The notes: generated by a model from the sequence alone, not told the origin. 27,902 nucleotides of DNA from UBA1426 sp050953365 (GCA_050953365.1 JBMNMN010000008.1:1-27902), one strand, 5' to 3'. Counted from the stretch's first letter, positions 1-8,698 are shown. Translations and numbers: made by a program.

Positions 1-1276
1 TCCGTGGCTGCATCGATAATGCCTATGATTCCAAATTTGAGGCTGAAGAGGTAGTGCCGTTAGTCAAGGCGGGAGATGCCTGGTTCTTGGAATTATATCA
101 CGGCCGCACAGCCGCGTTTAAAGATATGGCTCTTTCCATTCTGCCCTATCTGCTGACAACCGCCATGAAGAAGGAAAAGGAAGACAAGAAGATTGCCATT
201 CTCACCGCCACTTCGGGAGATACGGGAAAGGCTGCGTTGGAAGGCTTTGCAGACGTGCCCAACACAGAGATCATCGTCTTCTTCCCGAGACACGGCGTTA
301 GCCAGGTTCAGGCAATGCAGATGGTTACGCAAGAGGGAGCCAACACTCATGTCTATGCCATTGAAGGCAATTTTGACGACGCTCAGACTGCCGTTAAAAA
401 TATCTTCAATGATACGCAATTGGCAGAAGAAACTGGCGGCGAAAGGCTACAAGCTTTCTTCAGCCAACTCTATCAACATTGGCAGATTGGTGCCTCAGGT
501 GGCCTATTACGTGTGGGCCTATGTGAAAATGATTGAACAGGGTGCAATCAAAATCGGCGAAAAAATCAACATTGTGGTTCCTACGGGGAACTTTGGAAAT
601 ATATTGGCAGCTTATTATGCGGGGCAAATGGGGATTCCCGTGGGGAAATTTATTTGCGCTTCCAATGAAAATAAGGTTTTGACGGATTTCATCAAAACGG
701 GGATCTACGACAGCAACCGGGAGTTTTATGTAACCAGCTCACCCTCCATGGATATTCTCATTTCCAGCAATCTGGAACGACTGCTCTACCACCTCTCCGA
801 CGATGACGGAGAAGAGGTTTCCGCTTTGATGCAGGAGCTGGATAAGGATAAGAAATATGAGGTGAGCCAAAAAATTCGACACGGACTCAGAGATTTCTAT
901 GGAGGCTACGCCGACGAAGCCGCTACCCATGATGCCGTCGGCCGGATGTATAGAGAAAACCGCTACCTTGATGGACACCCACACGGCGGTCGGATACAAG
1001 GTCTATGAGGATTACCGGAAAGGCCACCCGCGACGAAACGCCCACAGTCATTGCGTCCACGGCCAGCGCTTATAAATTTGCCGAAAGTGTTATCGCTGCT
1101 ATAGGACTTCCCGAGGAAGCCGACGGATTTGCCAGCATCCGCGCGCATCCATGAGGCTACCGGAGTAAAGATTCCCGTCCGGGTTAAGAGGGCCTTGAGC
1201 ATAAGGAGATCCGTCACATAATACCACATTGCAAAAGGATGTTCTCGCCGACGCCGTAAAGGCATCGCTCAAATAA
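1..1276 (+). pseudogene. thrC: Threonine synthase, 5'-truncated by window edge and frameshifted
   Basis: Threonine synthase converts O-phosphohomoserine to threonine using pyridoxal phosphate. The gene enters from the left edge in frame 3. The PLP-lysine motif H-G-R-T-A-A-F-K-D-M is visible with the Lys codon at 120-122, followed by TATSGDTGKAALEGF at about 210-245, typical of this fold. Reading continuity breaks near 434, where one extra A moves the protein into frame 1 (AAKGYKLSSANSINIGRL follows). It breaks again near 966, and several more small indels between about 1020 and 1230 are needed to recover a normal C-terminus ending with TAA at 1274-1276. No in-frame nonsense mutation is needed to explain the damage, only indels, often in short homopolymers. 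It could be a real pseudogene or poor consensus sequence; the neighbouring rnfC has the same problem. Confidence 0.85.
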
Positions 1277-1431
1277 AAACCAATATTCTGAATTAAATTG
1301 CCTCGGGCGTTCGGCAAGGCTCGGGGCACATTCCGAGAATATCGCAAATATCGTAATACTGTCATCAACTTCCCGACAAAAAAGCCGATAAATCGATAAA
1401 AAAAGCTGTATATGACTGCAGATTATTGTGG

Positions 1432-1467
1432 TATAATCTTTTTTTGGGGCGGTTAGGCCGGAACCGC
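1432..1467 (+). promoter_or_regulatory. Probable rnf operon promoter (-10) and leader hairpin
   Basis: A perfect TATAAT lies at 1432-1437, preceded by TGTGG, and no good -35 is seen at the usual distance. It is followed by a T-run and a short hairpin GCGGTT (1449-1454) / AACCGC (1462-1467). This would give a leader of about 105 nt before the rnfC ATG at 1550. The rest of 1277-1549 shows no gene. The call is inference from sequence; the surrounding sequence carries suspected indels. Confidence 0.5.
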
Positions 1468-1549
1468 TTATCGACTTTCGATTACCTTTCAAACCAACGG
1501 AAGGACATAGATAAAGCAGATCAATCAGTGGTAGAACGAGAGGGTAGCT

Positions 1550-2866
1550 ATGAGTATTTTCAACAAACATCTGCCGGCAATTCACGTAGAGCATCACAAG
1601 AACACTGCTGAATGCCCTACTGAAAAAATGCCGCTTCCCTGACAAGGTGTACATATCCATGGTACAGCACATCGGGGCCCCCTGCCAGCCGACGGTTGCA
1701 GTGGGGGATCTGGTCAAAGTGGGCCAGGTAATCGGTGACAGCGAAGCATTCGTCAGCGCACCGATTCATTCCGGCGCGTCCGGAAAAGTATTGTCCATTG
1801 AAAAAACCATGAGTTCCGTGGGCATGTGGGATCCCATCGTAACCGATTGCAGTGGATAAAAAGCAGGAGGTTCTGGAGACCATTGCGCCTCCGGAGGTAA
1901 CGGATAAGGAAAGCTTCTTGAAAGCAGTCCGCGCATCCGGCGTTGTCGGTCTGGGAGGAGCAGCCTTCCCGACCCACGTAAAATTCAATCCCAAAAATCC
2001 GGATGAAGTGGATACGCTTGTTATAAACGGCGCGGAGTGCGAGCCGTACATCACGGCGGACTACCGCACCATGATGGAGGATTCGGAGCTGTTGGTCGGC
2101 GGGATCAAGACCACCATGAAGTATCTGAACCTCAAGAAAGCCATCATTGCCATCGAAGCCAACAAAGAACCGGCCATCAAGAAGTTAGCGGACATGGTGA
2201 AAGACGAGCCGGGCATTGAGGTCTTTGCGCTTGAAAGCCCATGTATCCCCAGGGAGCGGAACGAGTCATTATTTACGAGACTACGGGAAGAGTGGTTCCC
2301 CCGGGTAAGTTACCTGCGGATTCGGGCGTTCTTGTGTCTAACGTCAGTTCCCTAGTAGCCATTCAGCGTTACATCGAGACGGGCATGCCACTGGTTTCCA
2401 AAAAGATCACAATAGACGGTACTGCCATTAAGACACCGAAAAATGTAGAGGTCCTAATCGGTACTCCCATCAACAAGCTTATCGAGTTCTGCGATGGCTA
2501 TCGCAGGGTTCCGAAGAAGATCATCATGGGTGGACCTATGATGGGAAGAGCTATCTACGACGACGGGATTGCCGTGATTAAGAATAACAACGCTATCCTG
2601 GCCTTTGATGAGGAATGGGCAGCGTTTCCAAAGAAACAGCTTGTATCAACTGCGGCAGATGCGTGAAGGCCTGCCCCATGATGCTGATGCCCACTACGCT
2701 TTTCAAAGCCTATGAAAGAAGAGATATAGAAGCCTTGAAAAAGCTCAATGTGACTCTGTGTATGGAATGCGGGTCATGCTCTTATGTATGTCCTGCAAAA
2801 AAACAGTTGAGCTTTATGAATAGACTTGCAAAACAGCTAGTTGCGGAAGGAGGGAAAAAGCAATGA
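1550..2866 (+). pseudogene. rnfC: Rnf complex subunit RnfC, frameshifted
   Basis: RnfC is the peripheral NADH- and FMN-binding subunit of the ferredoxin:NAD+ oxidoreductase. The start is ATG 1550 (MSIFNKHLP), 6 nt after GAGAGGG, and the reconstructed length of about 438 residues fits the family. Visible parts in order are an N-terminal barrel segment (VQHIGAPCQPTVAVGD), the glycine-rich nucleotide-binding segment GVVGLGGAAFPTHVKF and NGAECEPYI, YPQGAERVIIYETTG, and two 4Fe-4S motifs near the end (CINCGRCVKACP and CMECGSCSYVCP). Four frame changes are needed, near 1638, 1852, 2238 and 2590-2640. The stop TGA overlaps the rnfD ATG. Because rnfD-B are intact and RnfC is essential to the complex, I favour sequence error over true decay. 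Confidence 0.85.
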
Positions 2867-3822
2867 GTCGTTACAATCAAGGAACCCTTATCGTTTCCTC
2901 CTCTCCTCACGTACTGAATAACATCAACACATCGCGGATCATGCTGGATGTGATCATCGCCCTGGTGCCGGCGTTCATTATGTCGGGAGTGATTTTCGGA
3001 CCCAGAGCCATCTTGCTGACCATTACCTGTGTGGTATCCTGCGTGGTATTTGAGTGGGCTTTTGAAAAGGTGACAAATAAGGAAAATACCATTTCGGACC
3101 TGAGTGCGGTGGTGACAGGAGTCTTGTTAAGCTTTAACCTGCCGTCCTCGCTGCCGTATTGGATGGCAGTGATCGGTTGCTTTGTAGCTATTGTCATTGT
3201 AAAGCAGCTTTTCGGTGGCATTGGACAGAACTTTGCAAATCCTGCCATTACCGCAAGGATTGTACTGATGCTGTCCTTTGCTACACCGATGACTACTTGG
3301 CCTTTGCCGAAGCAGATCATGGAAGCTGCAGACGCCGTCACCGGACCTACACCTTTGGGCATCATGAACTCGGGTGGAGATCTGTCGGCACTGCCTTCCA
3401 ATATTGATATGTTCCTAGGCTTTGTTGGAGGATCTCTTGGAGAGACCAGTGCCATCGCACTTCTCATCGGAGGGATTTACTTAATTGGAAGAAAGGTGAT
3501 CGAGCCAACCATTCCTGTAGCCTTTATCGGGACTGTGTTTGTCATTGCGCTGATCGCCGGGCAAGATGCTATTTTCCATGTGTGTGCCGGCGGTGTAATG
3601 TTGGGAGCCTTCTTTATGGCAACGGATTATTCCACCTCACCGCTCACGACGAAGGGAAAGATCGTTTTTGGAATTGGATGCGGTCTGTTGACGATGATCA
3701 TAAGACTGTACGGCGCTTTGCCGGAAGGTGTATCCTTCTCAATCCTGCTGATGAACATATTGACACCTCATATTGACAACTTGTCGAGGCGTAAGATCTA
3801 CGGAGGAGGTGGCAAGAAATGA
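2863..3822 (+). CDS. rnfD: Rnf complex membrane subunit RnfD
   Basis: RnfD (319 aa) is an integral membrane subunit of the Rnf complex carrying covalently bound FMN. The sequence has an N-terminal SSPHVLNNINTSRIMLDVI segment typical of RnfD/NqrB, and about nine hydrophobic helices including a GVLLSFNLPSSLPYWMAVIG stretch. The likely flavinylation site is D-A-V-T-G-P-T-P-L at residues 157-165, with Thr163 the probable FMN carrier. As I remember the family, the residue before this Thr is usually Ala, so Pro162 is a small oddity. ATG overlaps the rnfC stop (ATGA) and the rnfD stop overlaps the rnfG start, indicating translational coupling. A strong AAGGAGGG precedes the start. Confidence 0.96.
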   Translation: MSRYNQGTLIVSSSPHVLNNINTSRIMLDVIIALVPAFIMSGVIFGPRAILLTITCVVSCVVFEWAFEKVTNKENTISDLSAVVTGVLLSFNLPSSLPYWMAVIGCFVAIVIVKQLFGGIGQNFANPAITARIVLMLSFATPMTTWPLPKQIMEAADAVTGPTPLGIMNSGGDLSALPSNIDMFLGFVGGSLGETSAIALLIGGIYLIGRKVIEPTIPVAFIGTVFVIALIAGQDAIFHVCAGGVMLGAFFMATDYSTSPLTTKGKIVFGIGCGLLTMIIRLYGALPEGVSFSILLMNILTPHIDNLSRRKIYGGGGKK

Positions 3823-4373
3823 ATGCTTCCGAACGCAAAGAAATGATCGTGCCAACGTTGGTGCTGTTTCTGATCTGTCTGGTTATAACCGCCGCTCTGG
3901 CAGGAACCTATCAGGTCACAAAACCGATTATTGATGAAATAAACATTCGGAATGCCAACCTTGCCCGGGGAGAAGTGCTTCCTGATGGGGAAGGGGCATT
4001 TACGCAGTTGGAAACGGAATTATCTCCAGGCATTTTGGAGGTCTATGAGGCGGACAATAAGTCGGGTTATGTGTTCACTGCCCAGGACAAAGGCTTCGGT
4101 GGGAAAATGACCGTTATGGTGGGTGTAAGCGACGAGGGAGAGATTACCGGTGTGAAAGTAACCGGACATGCGGAAACACCGGGGCTTGGAACGAAAGCCA
4201 TGACCGTAGAGTATCTGGCGCAGTATCAGGGCCAAATTGCTGTAACCCGTACAAATGAATCTGATAAAACACAGATTGATGCGGTTACAGGAGCGACTGT
4301 TTCCTCCAATGCAATCTTCCGTGCAGTTGAGGCATCACTTGCACAATTTGAAACGATGGGAGGTGGCAGGTAG
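3819..4373 (+). CDS. rnfG: Rnf complex FMN-binding subunit RnfG
   Basis: RnfG (184 aa) is anchored by one N-terminal helix (about residues 11-29) with an extracytoplasmic FMN-binding domain. The flavinylation motif D-A-V-T-G-A-T-V-S-S is present at about residues 154-163, FMN being expected on Thr160. GFGGKMTVMVGVSDEGEI and HAETPGLGTKA are also family hallmarks. It overlaps rnfD by 4 nt and touches the GTG start of rnfE by 1 nt. It relays electrons in the membrane part of the ferredoxin:NAD+ oxidoreductase. Confidence 0.96.
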   Translation: MNASERKEMIVPTLVLFLICLVITAALAGTYQVTKPIIDEINIRNANLARGEVLPDGEGAFTQLETELSPGILEVYEADNKSGYVFTAQDKGFGGKMTVMVGVSDEGEITGVKVTGHAETPGLGTKAMTVEYLAQYQGQIAVTRTNESDKTQIDAVTGATVSSNAIFRAVEASLAQFETMGGGR

Positions 4374-5047
4374 TGAATAAACTGACCTTACTTCGGAATG
4401 GAATCATTAAAGAAAATCCGGTACTGGTGCTGCTGTTAGGCACCTGCCCCACTTTAGCTGTTACCACTTCGGCGGTCAACGGACTGGGGATGGGTGTTTC
4501 CACCATGGCAGTATTGATCTGTTCCAATATTGTTATTTCCATATTAAAAAATGTGATCCCTGATAAAGTAAGAATTCCTTGCTATATCGTAGTTATCGCA
4601 GGCTTTGTTACCGTAGTCAGCTTAATGTTGCAGGCCTTTGCTCCGGCAATCAATGAAGCTTTGGGGCTTTTCATTCCCCTTATTGTTGTAAACTGCATCA
4701 TCCTGGGAAGAGCAGAGATGTTTGCAAATAAAAACTCCGTTGCAAATGCAGCAATTGACGGAGTGGGAATGGGGCTTGGCTTTACCTTGGCACTCTTCCT
4801 GATGGGCTCCATTCGTGAGATCCTCGGATCCGGTGCTTGGTTTGGTATTAATTTGACTGCGGACATGATCGACCCGATGGCTATCTTCATGCTTGCACCG
4901 GGCGCCTTCTTTACATATGGTTGTTTGGTAGCATTGATCAATTACCTTTCCAAAGGAAGAGCCATCAAGAAGAAAGAATTTGGATGCGAGGGCTGTCCTT
5001 CTGCAAGCGGATGCCCGTCTGCAGGTAAAGGAGGGTGCGCACAATGA
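4373..5047 (+). CDS. rnfE: Rnf complex membrane subunit RnfE
   Basis: RnfE (224 aa) is a six-helix membrane subunit of the Rnf complex, homologous to NqrD. The GTG start at 4373 follows GGGAGGTGGCAGG and overlaps the last base of the rnfG stop. Recognisable stretches are NPVLVLLLGTCPTLAVTTSA with the conserved membrane Cys, and FIPLIVVNCIILGRAE. The protein ends with a hydrophilic tail (about residues 200-224) carrying four closely spaced cysteines in the pattern C-x2-C-x5-C-x7-C, with two CPSA copies. The tail looks like a metal- or cluster-binding extension, but I know of no demonstrated role. It overlaps rnfA by 4 nt. Confidence 0.96.
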   Translation: MNKLTLLRNGIIKENPVLVLLLGTCPTLAVTTSAVNGLGMGVSTMAVLICSNIVISILKNVIPDKVRIPCYIVVIAGFVTVVSLMLQAFAPAINEALGLFIPLIVVNCIILGRAEMFANKNSVANAAIDGVGMGLGFTLALFLMGSIREILGSGAWFGINLTADMIDPMAIFMLAPGAFFTYGCLVALINYLSKGRAIKKKEFGCEGCPSASGCPSAGKGGCAQ

Positions 5048-5637
5048 CAGAATTAGCAATCATTATGATGGGCGCGGTCCTGACCAACAACTTTGTACTC
5101 GTCAAGTTCTTGGGCATCTGCCCCTTCCTGGGTGTTTCGAAGAAGCTTGATTCCGCGGTGGGCATGAGCCTTGCAGTAATTTTCGTCATGGTTCTGGCAA
5201 CGGCCGTAACTTATCCCATTTATGTGGGGCTTTTGGCCGGCTTTGGAATTGAGTATTTACAGACCATCGTGTTTATTTTAGTTATCGCAGCCTTGGTTCA
5301 GCTGGTTGAAATCGCAATGAAGAAATATATGCCTGCTCTGCATAAAGGATTGGGCGTATACTTACCGCTGATCACCACCAACTGTGCCGTGTTGGGTGTG
5401 TGCATCCTGAACATTGATGAGAGCTACACCTATATACAATCCTTGGTCAATTCCTTTGGGGCAGGTGTGGGCTTCATGTTGGCCATGGTGATGTTCGCCG
5501 GTGTAAGGCAACGTATTGAAAGCAACGATTTCCCCATCGCTTTTAAAGGTGTTCCGTCAACTCTAGTAGCGGCCTCTATCGTGTCCCTGTCCTTTATGGG
5601 CTTTGCCGGCGTGATAGATGGCATATTCGGACTGTAA
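5044..5637 (+). CDS. rnfA: Rnf complex membrane subunit RnfA
   Basis: RnfA (197 aa) is the six-helix partner of RnfE, homologous to NqrE. The start chosen is ATG 5044 (MTELAI), which overlaps the rnfE stop as ATGA and follows AAAGGAGGG at good distance; an in-frame GTG 9 nt upstream is less likely. The conserved NNFVLVKFLGICPFLGVSKK and LPLITTNCAVLGVCIL segments contain the two membrane cysteines thought to bind an Fe-S centre between RnfA and RnfE. It is followed after 18 nt by rnfB. Confidence 0.96.
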   Translation: MTELAIIMMGAVLTNNFVLVKFLGICPFLGVSKKLDSAVGMSLAVIFVMVLATAVTYPIYVGLLAGFGIEYLQTIVFILVIAALVQLVEIAMKKYMPALHKGLGVYLPLITTNCAVLGVCILNIDESYTYIQSLVNSFGAGVGFMLAMVMFAGVRQRIESNDFPIAFKGVPSTLVAASIVSLSFMGFAGVIDGIFGL

Positions 5638-5655
5638 AGAAAGGAGGACCTGATC

Positions 5656-6462
5656 ATGCAATTTGTAATACCAGTCGGAATCGTAGTTGGGATCGGTCTC
5701 CTGTCCGGTATCATGCTCACAGTGGCAGCTAAGTTTATGGCTGTGGAAGTGGATGAGACGGCGGCTAATATTGCGGAGGCTTTGCCTGGAGCAAACTGCG
5801 GTGCCTGTGGTTATGCAGGCTGTGCGGATTATGCCGGCGCACTGGCAGCCGATCACTCTGTTCCTGCGAATCTCTGCACGCCGGGAGGCAATGCGGTGGC
5901 TATGGCTATCAGTGAGCTTCTGGGCGTGGAGTTTGAGGGTGCCCAAGCAAAGGTGGCTATCGTAAAGTGCTCCGGAACCAGAGAAAAAACAAGTTATTCA
6001 ATGGATTATCAAGGCTATCAGAACTGTACGGCCAATAAGCTGTTTTACAGAGGCAGAGGTACCTGCGAGAAGGCTTGTCTGGGATTTGGTGACTGCGTCA
6101 AGGTCTGCGATTATGGAGCAATCTATATTGAAAACGGCATTGCAGTAGTGAATCGCAACCGATGTGTCGGCTGCGGTGCCTGCGCTAAGGTTTGTCCCAA
6201 TCAGCTCATCGAGATCGTTCCGGACAAGATGCGTGTGGTGGTTGGCTGCAGCTCCATCGATAAGGGCAGCGTTACAAAGGACATCTGCAGCATCGGCTGT
6301 ATCGCCTGTAAGCTGTGCGAAAAGAGCTGTAAATTTGATGCCATCCACGTGGAGAATAACCACGCTGTAATTGATTACACTAAGTGCACCAACTGTACGC
6401 TCTGCGCTAAGGTTTGCCCCACAAAGGTAATCCACGTGCATCCTAAAAAGAAAGTAAAATAA
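5656..6462 (+). CDS. rnfB: Rnf complex ferredoxin-type subunit RnfB
   Basis: RnfB (268 aa) accepts electrons from reduced ferredoxin. An N-terminal membrane helix (about residues 4-27) is followed by a four-cysteine cluster domain (C48, C51, C56, C74) in the GANCGACGYAGC motif. The C-terminal half carries several ferredoxin-type motifs, including CVGCGACAKVCP, CIACKLCEKSC and CTNCTLCAKVCP. The start ATG 5656 follows AAGGAGG. It is the last gene of the operon; a strong terminator lies 20 nt after its stop codon. Confidence 0.97.
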   Translation: MQFVIPVGIVVGIGLLSGIMLTVAAKFMAVEVDETAANIAEALPGANCGACGYAGCADYAGALAADHSVPANLCTPGGNAVAMAISELLGVEFEGAQAKVAIVKCSGTREKTSYSMDYQGYQNCTANKLFYRGRGTCEKACLGFGDCVKVCDYGAIYIENGIAVVNRNRCVGCGACAKVCPNQLIEIVPDKMRVVVGCSSIDKGSVTKDICSIGCIACKLCEKSCKFDAIHVENNHAVIDYTKCTNCTLCAKVCPTKVIHVHPKKKVK

Positions 6463-6482
6463 CTCGAAAACATAAAGATATG

Positions 6483-6520
6483 AAAGTAGCCACGGGTTCA
6501 GACCTGGTGGCTACTTTTTT
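6483..6520 (+). terminator. Rho-independent terminator of the rnf operon
   Basis: The stem AAAGTAGCCAC (6483-6493) pairs with GTGGCTACTTT (6507-6517) around a 13-nt loop and continues into a run of six T (6515-6520). It lies just after the rnfB stop. Confidence 0.93.
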
Positions 6521-6599
6521 AGATGAACTCAGAATGGGTGCAATCTAGCATAACACACGGGCCACATACGGAGACATCCCCCTTGTGGTCTTCAACTCA

Positions 6600-6657
6600 A
6601 AAGGGACAGGTATCCTGTATGTTTAACACACATTTATACACAGGATACTGTCCCTTT
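6600..6657. repeat. Long imperfect palindrome between rnfB and uraA
   Basis: AAAGGGACAGGTATCCTGT (6600-6618) is nearly the perfect reverse complement of ACAGGATACTGTCCCTTT (6640-6657), with a single bulged G and a 21-nt loop. Neither side has a long T-run, so it is a weak terminator at best; it could serve uraA, which ends at 6724 on the minus strand. The form resembles dispersed palindromic elements of Firmicute intergenic regions. The remainder of 6521-6723 shows no convincing gene. Confidence 0.75.
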
Positions 6658-6723
6658 GGAAAAGGTAACAAGGATCTGTTCAAATTCGATTTCTTGCTGC
6701 CCAAATTCTTTTCACATAAGATG

Positions 6724-7995
6724 TTAGTCGTTGGATAGGTTAGCTTTGTCGATAAGGTAGAAGATCAAGCTAAAAACGACGCCCACAATGGTGGCAAGGC
6801 ACATGCCTGTAAGCTTAACTTCGCCAATCTGAATAAAAGCACCGGAGAGGCCGGTCACAAAGACCACTGCCGACAAGGCCAGATTGCGCCCTCTGCTGTA
6901 ATCCACCTTTTTGTCCACCAATAAGCGCAGTCCGGATGCTGCAATCATTCCGTAAAGGAGAAAGCTTACGCCGCCCATTACGGGAGCGGGGATGGTCTGG
7001 ATAAGGCCCGAGGCTTTACCTATGAAAGCCAACAGGATGGAGAAGATAGCGGCGCCTCCAATGACTCTTACACTGTACACTTTCGTTACGGCCATAACGC
7101 CGATGTTCTCACCGTAAGTGGTGGTTGGCACGGCGCCGAACAGACCGGAAAGTGTGGTTGAGATTCCGTCGCCGAGCATGGATCTGTGGAGACCGGGGTC
7201 TTTCAAAAGGTCTCTGCCAACGATTTCACTGGTGACCACCTGGTGACCGATATGTTCGGAGATAACCACCAGGGTGGCGGGTATGATGATGATAATGGCG
7301 GAAAAATCAAACACCGGAAGCTGGAAGTGCGGCAGTGCAAAGATAGATGCACTGCTGACTGCTGAAAAATCCACCAGCCCTAAAGCCAGAGACAGCACGT
7401 ACCCTACACAGATGGCAATCAGGATGGAAATGGCCGCTAGAAAGCCTCTTAATAGAACTTGTCCGAAAACTGCGATGAGAAGTGTCTCGGCAAAGACCGT
7501 TACATATTTAGGATTGATTGCCGTATATTCTTCCGTCAGAATGAGTCCGGCGTTGCTTGCGGCTGAACCTGCCAACTCCAGGCCGATCAGAGCGACTACG
7601 GGACCCATTGCAGCCGGGGGAAGGAGAACATCGATCCAATTTGTTCCTACATATTTAATAATAACCGCGACAACACAGAATAGAAGGCCTGTGACCACAA
7701 ACCCGCCCAAAGCATGAGAATAGCCCATTTCGGGGTTTGCTAGGATCAGAAATGTAGGCGAAAGAAAAGCAAAGCTGGAACCTAAATAGGCAGGGGCTTT
7801 ACCTTTCGTAACGAGTATGAATATTAGAGTGCCAATACCGTTCATCAGAAGGACGATAGCAGGGTTGATGCCAAAGAGCCAGGGAACCAGGACGGATGCG
7901 CTGAACATGGCAAAGGTATGCTGAATGCTGAGCGGGATGCCTTTTGACAATGGTACCCGGTCCTCTACCTGAATGATTTTGCGTTGTTCTTTCAT
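6724..7995 (-). CDS. uraA: Uracil permease (NCS2 family)
   Basis: A 423-aa proton-coupled uracil transporter of the cytoplasmic membrane. It follows the UraA pattern closely: SIQHTFAMFSASVLVPWLFG at the N-terminus, AYLGSSFAFLSP, LPPAAMGPVVALIGLELAG, VVISEHIGHQVVTSEIVGRD (the Glu in ISEHIGH is the substrate-binding Glu of this family), and GAVPTTTYGENIGVMAVTKVYS. The start ATG 7995 (MKEQRKII) is set by AAGGAGGAATT six bases upstream; a longer in-frame reading to 8082 runs into foreign sequence and is rejected. Immediately beyond the ribosome binding site begins a transposase remnant, so no native promoter or pyrimidine-responsive leader remains. Confidence 0.95.
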   Translation of the reverse strand: MKEQRKIIQVEDRVPLSKGIPLSIQHTFAMFSASVLVPWLFGINPAIVLLMNGIGTLIFILVTKGKAPAYLGSSFAFLSPTFLILANPEMGYSHALGGFVVTGLLFCVVAVIIKYVGTNWIDVLLPPAAMGPVVALIGLELAGSAASNAGLILTEEYTAINPKYVTVFAETLLIAVFGQVLLRGFLAAISILIAICVGYVLSLALGLVDFSAVSSASIFALPHFQLPVFDFSAIIIIIPATLVVISEHIGHQVVTSEIVGRDLLKDPGLHRSMLGDGISTTLSGLFGAVPTTTYGENIGVMAVTKVYSVRVIGGAAIFSILLAFIGKASGLIQTIPAPVMGGVSFLLYGMIAASGLRLLVDKKVDYSRGRNLALSAVVFVTGLSGAFIQIGEVKLTGMCLATIVGVVFSLIFYLIDKANLSND

Positions 7996-8007
7996 AGATA
8001 ATTCCTC

Positions 8008-8250
8008 CTTTTGAACCGCACGTTCAAGCACTCCTATCGTGTAACCAATGGATACGGCTCCTTTTCTGGCGCAGACTCCCACGTCGCCGTGTTCGTCGCT
8101 TACTACAATTTCCTAAGGCCGCATGCCTACAGTTATTGGAAGCCTCTCAACCAGATTCCGGAGCTTGAATCGCTGCCGAATATGCCGGCCAAATGGCAGA
8201 AGCTTATTGAACTCTCTCAGCGTCACCTTCTCAACATTCAGTCCGCATAA
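8008..8250 (+). pseudogene. C-terminal remnant of a DDE transposase
   Basis: About 80 codons in frame 1, closed by TAA at 8248-8250, read NRTFKHSYRVTNGYGSFSGA and then VAYYNFLRPHAYSYWKPLNQ. The Y-N-F-x-R-P-H pattern near the end is typical of the last part of rve/DDE-domain transposases. The catalytic part upstream is missing: an in-frame TAA at 7999-8001 and the uraA ribosome binding site occupy that position. It is a dead fragment of an insertion sequence whose family I cannot fix. The junction at about 8003-8011 marks where uraA's upstream DNA was replaced. Confidence 0.75.
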
Positions 8251-8264
8251 AAGACACTGTCGCT

Positions 8265-8330
8265 CTGTCAAGGGTATAAGGGTGGAGATTTTCTGCGCTC
8301 GCGCAGGAAATACTACCCGCCCCTTGACAG
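8265..8330. repeat. 66-nt extended hairpin downstream of the transposase remnant
   Basis: CTGTCAAGGG (8265-8274) is the exact reverse complement of CCCTTGACAG (8321-8330). Inside, GGGTGGAGATTTTCTGCG and CGCAGGAAATACTACCC also pair imperfectly, closing on a CTGCG-CTCG-CGCAG tip. The whole segment can fold as one long imperfect stem. It begins 15 nt after the transposase stop, so it may be a structured insertion-sequence end, but its origin is not proven. Confidence 0.65.
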
Positions 8331-8571
8331 CAGTAACTGGATTATACTGCTCTGATGGGCTTCGGCATACCTGTCCGAAGCCCTTAATTGCGTCTAATCC
8401 TGCTCATCTAAACACTCTTCTTATGTTCAATCTTCGTTATTCAGCTCTCAAGGTGCTTTCTTTGTTTTTTCATAGCTTAGTAGACACTATCTGCGTTGAC
8501 TTAAAAAGATCAGACGAATGATGACTACGCTAAAAGAAAGCGAGCCCCAGGGGCCGGCCGGATTTTGGCCA

Positions 8572-8594
8572 TAAAAAAACTCCCAAAAGGGAGT
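8572..8594 (-). terminator. Rho-independent terminator on the minus strand
   Basis: Read on the minus strand, ACTCCC-TTTT-GGGAGT is followed by a run of seven T. No gene ends nearby on that strand; the sequence directly upstream of it is repeat array A and, further, the truncated transposase at 9346-9861. It would end any minus-strand transcript that crosses the array. Confidence 0.75.
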
Positions 8595-8698
8595 GGAATA
8601 CTACAGTTCTATACTTGCAGCCATTCCTGTTTTTTAGAACCTCCGATAGATTACCACAAGGGTGCCGTTTGTGCAAGCTATTTTTTTAATAGAGGATA

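Larger units (their letters stand above)
8251..8698. other. Gene-free stretch beyond the transposase remnant
   Basis: No coding region is convincing here. The stretch holds the long hairpin at 8265-8330, a CCCAGGGGCCGGCCGG GC-rich patch at about 8545-8560, and the minus-strand terminator at 8572-8594. It may be part of the old insertion sequence end plus host spacer. Confidence 0.5.

Noticed and set aside
6523..6738. Open frame of 71 codons between rnfB and uraA.
   Set aside because: It spans the palindrome, has no ribosome binding site and starts inside terminator-proximal sequence.
7996..8082. Longer N-terminus for uraA.
   Set aside because: The extra residues are the antisense of the transposase remnant, and the AAGGAGG lies inside that extension, just before ATG 7995.
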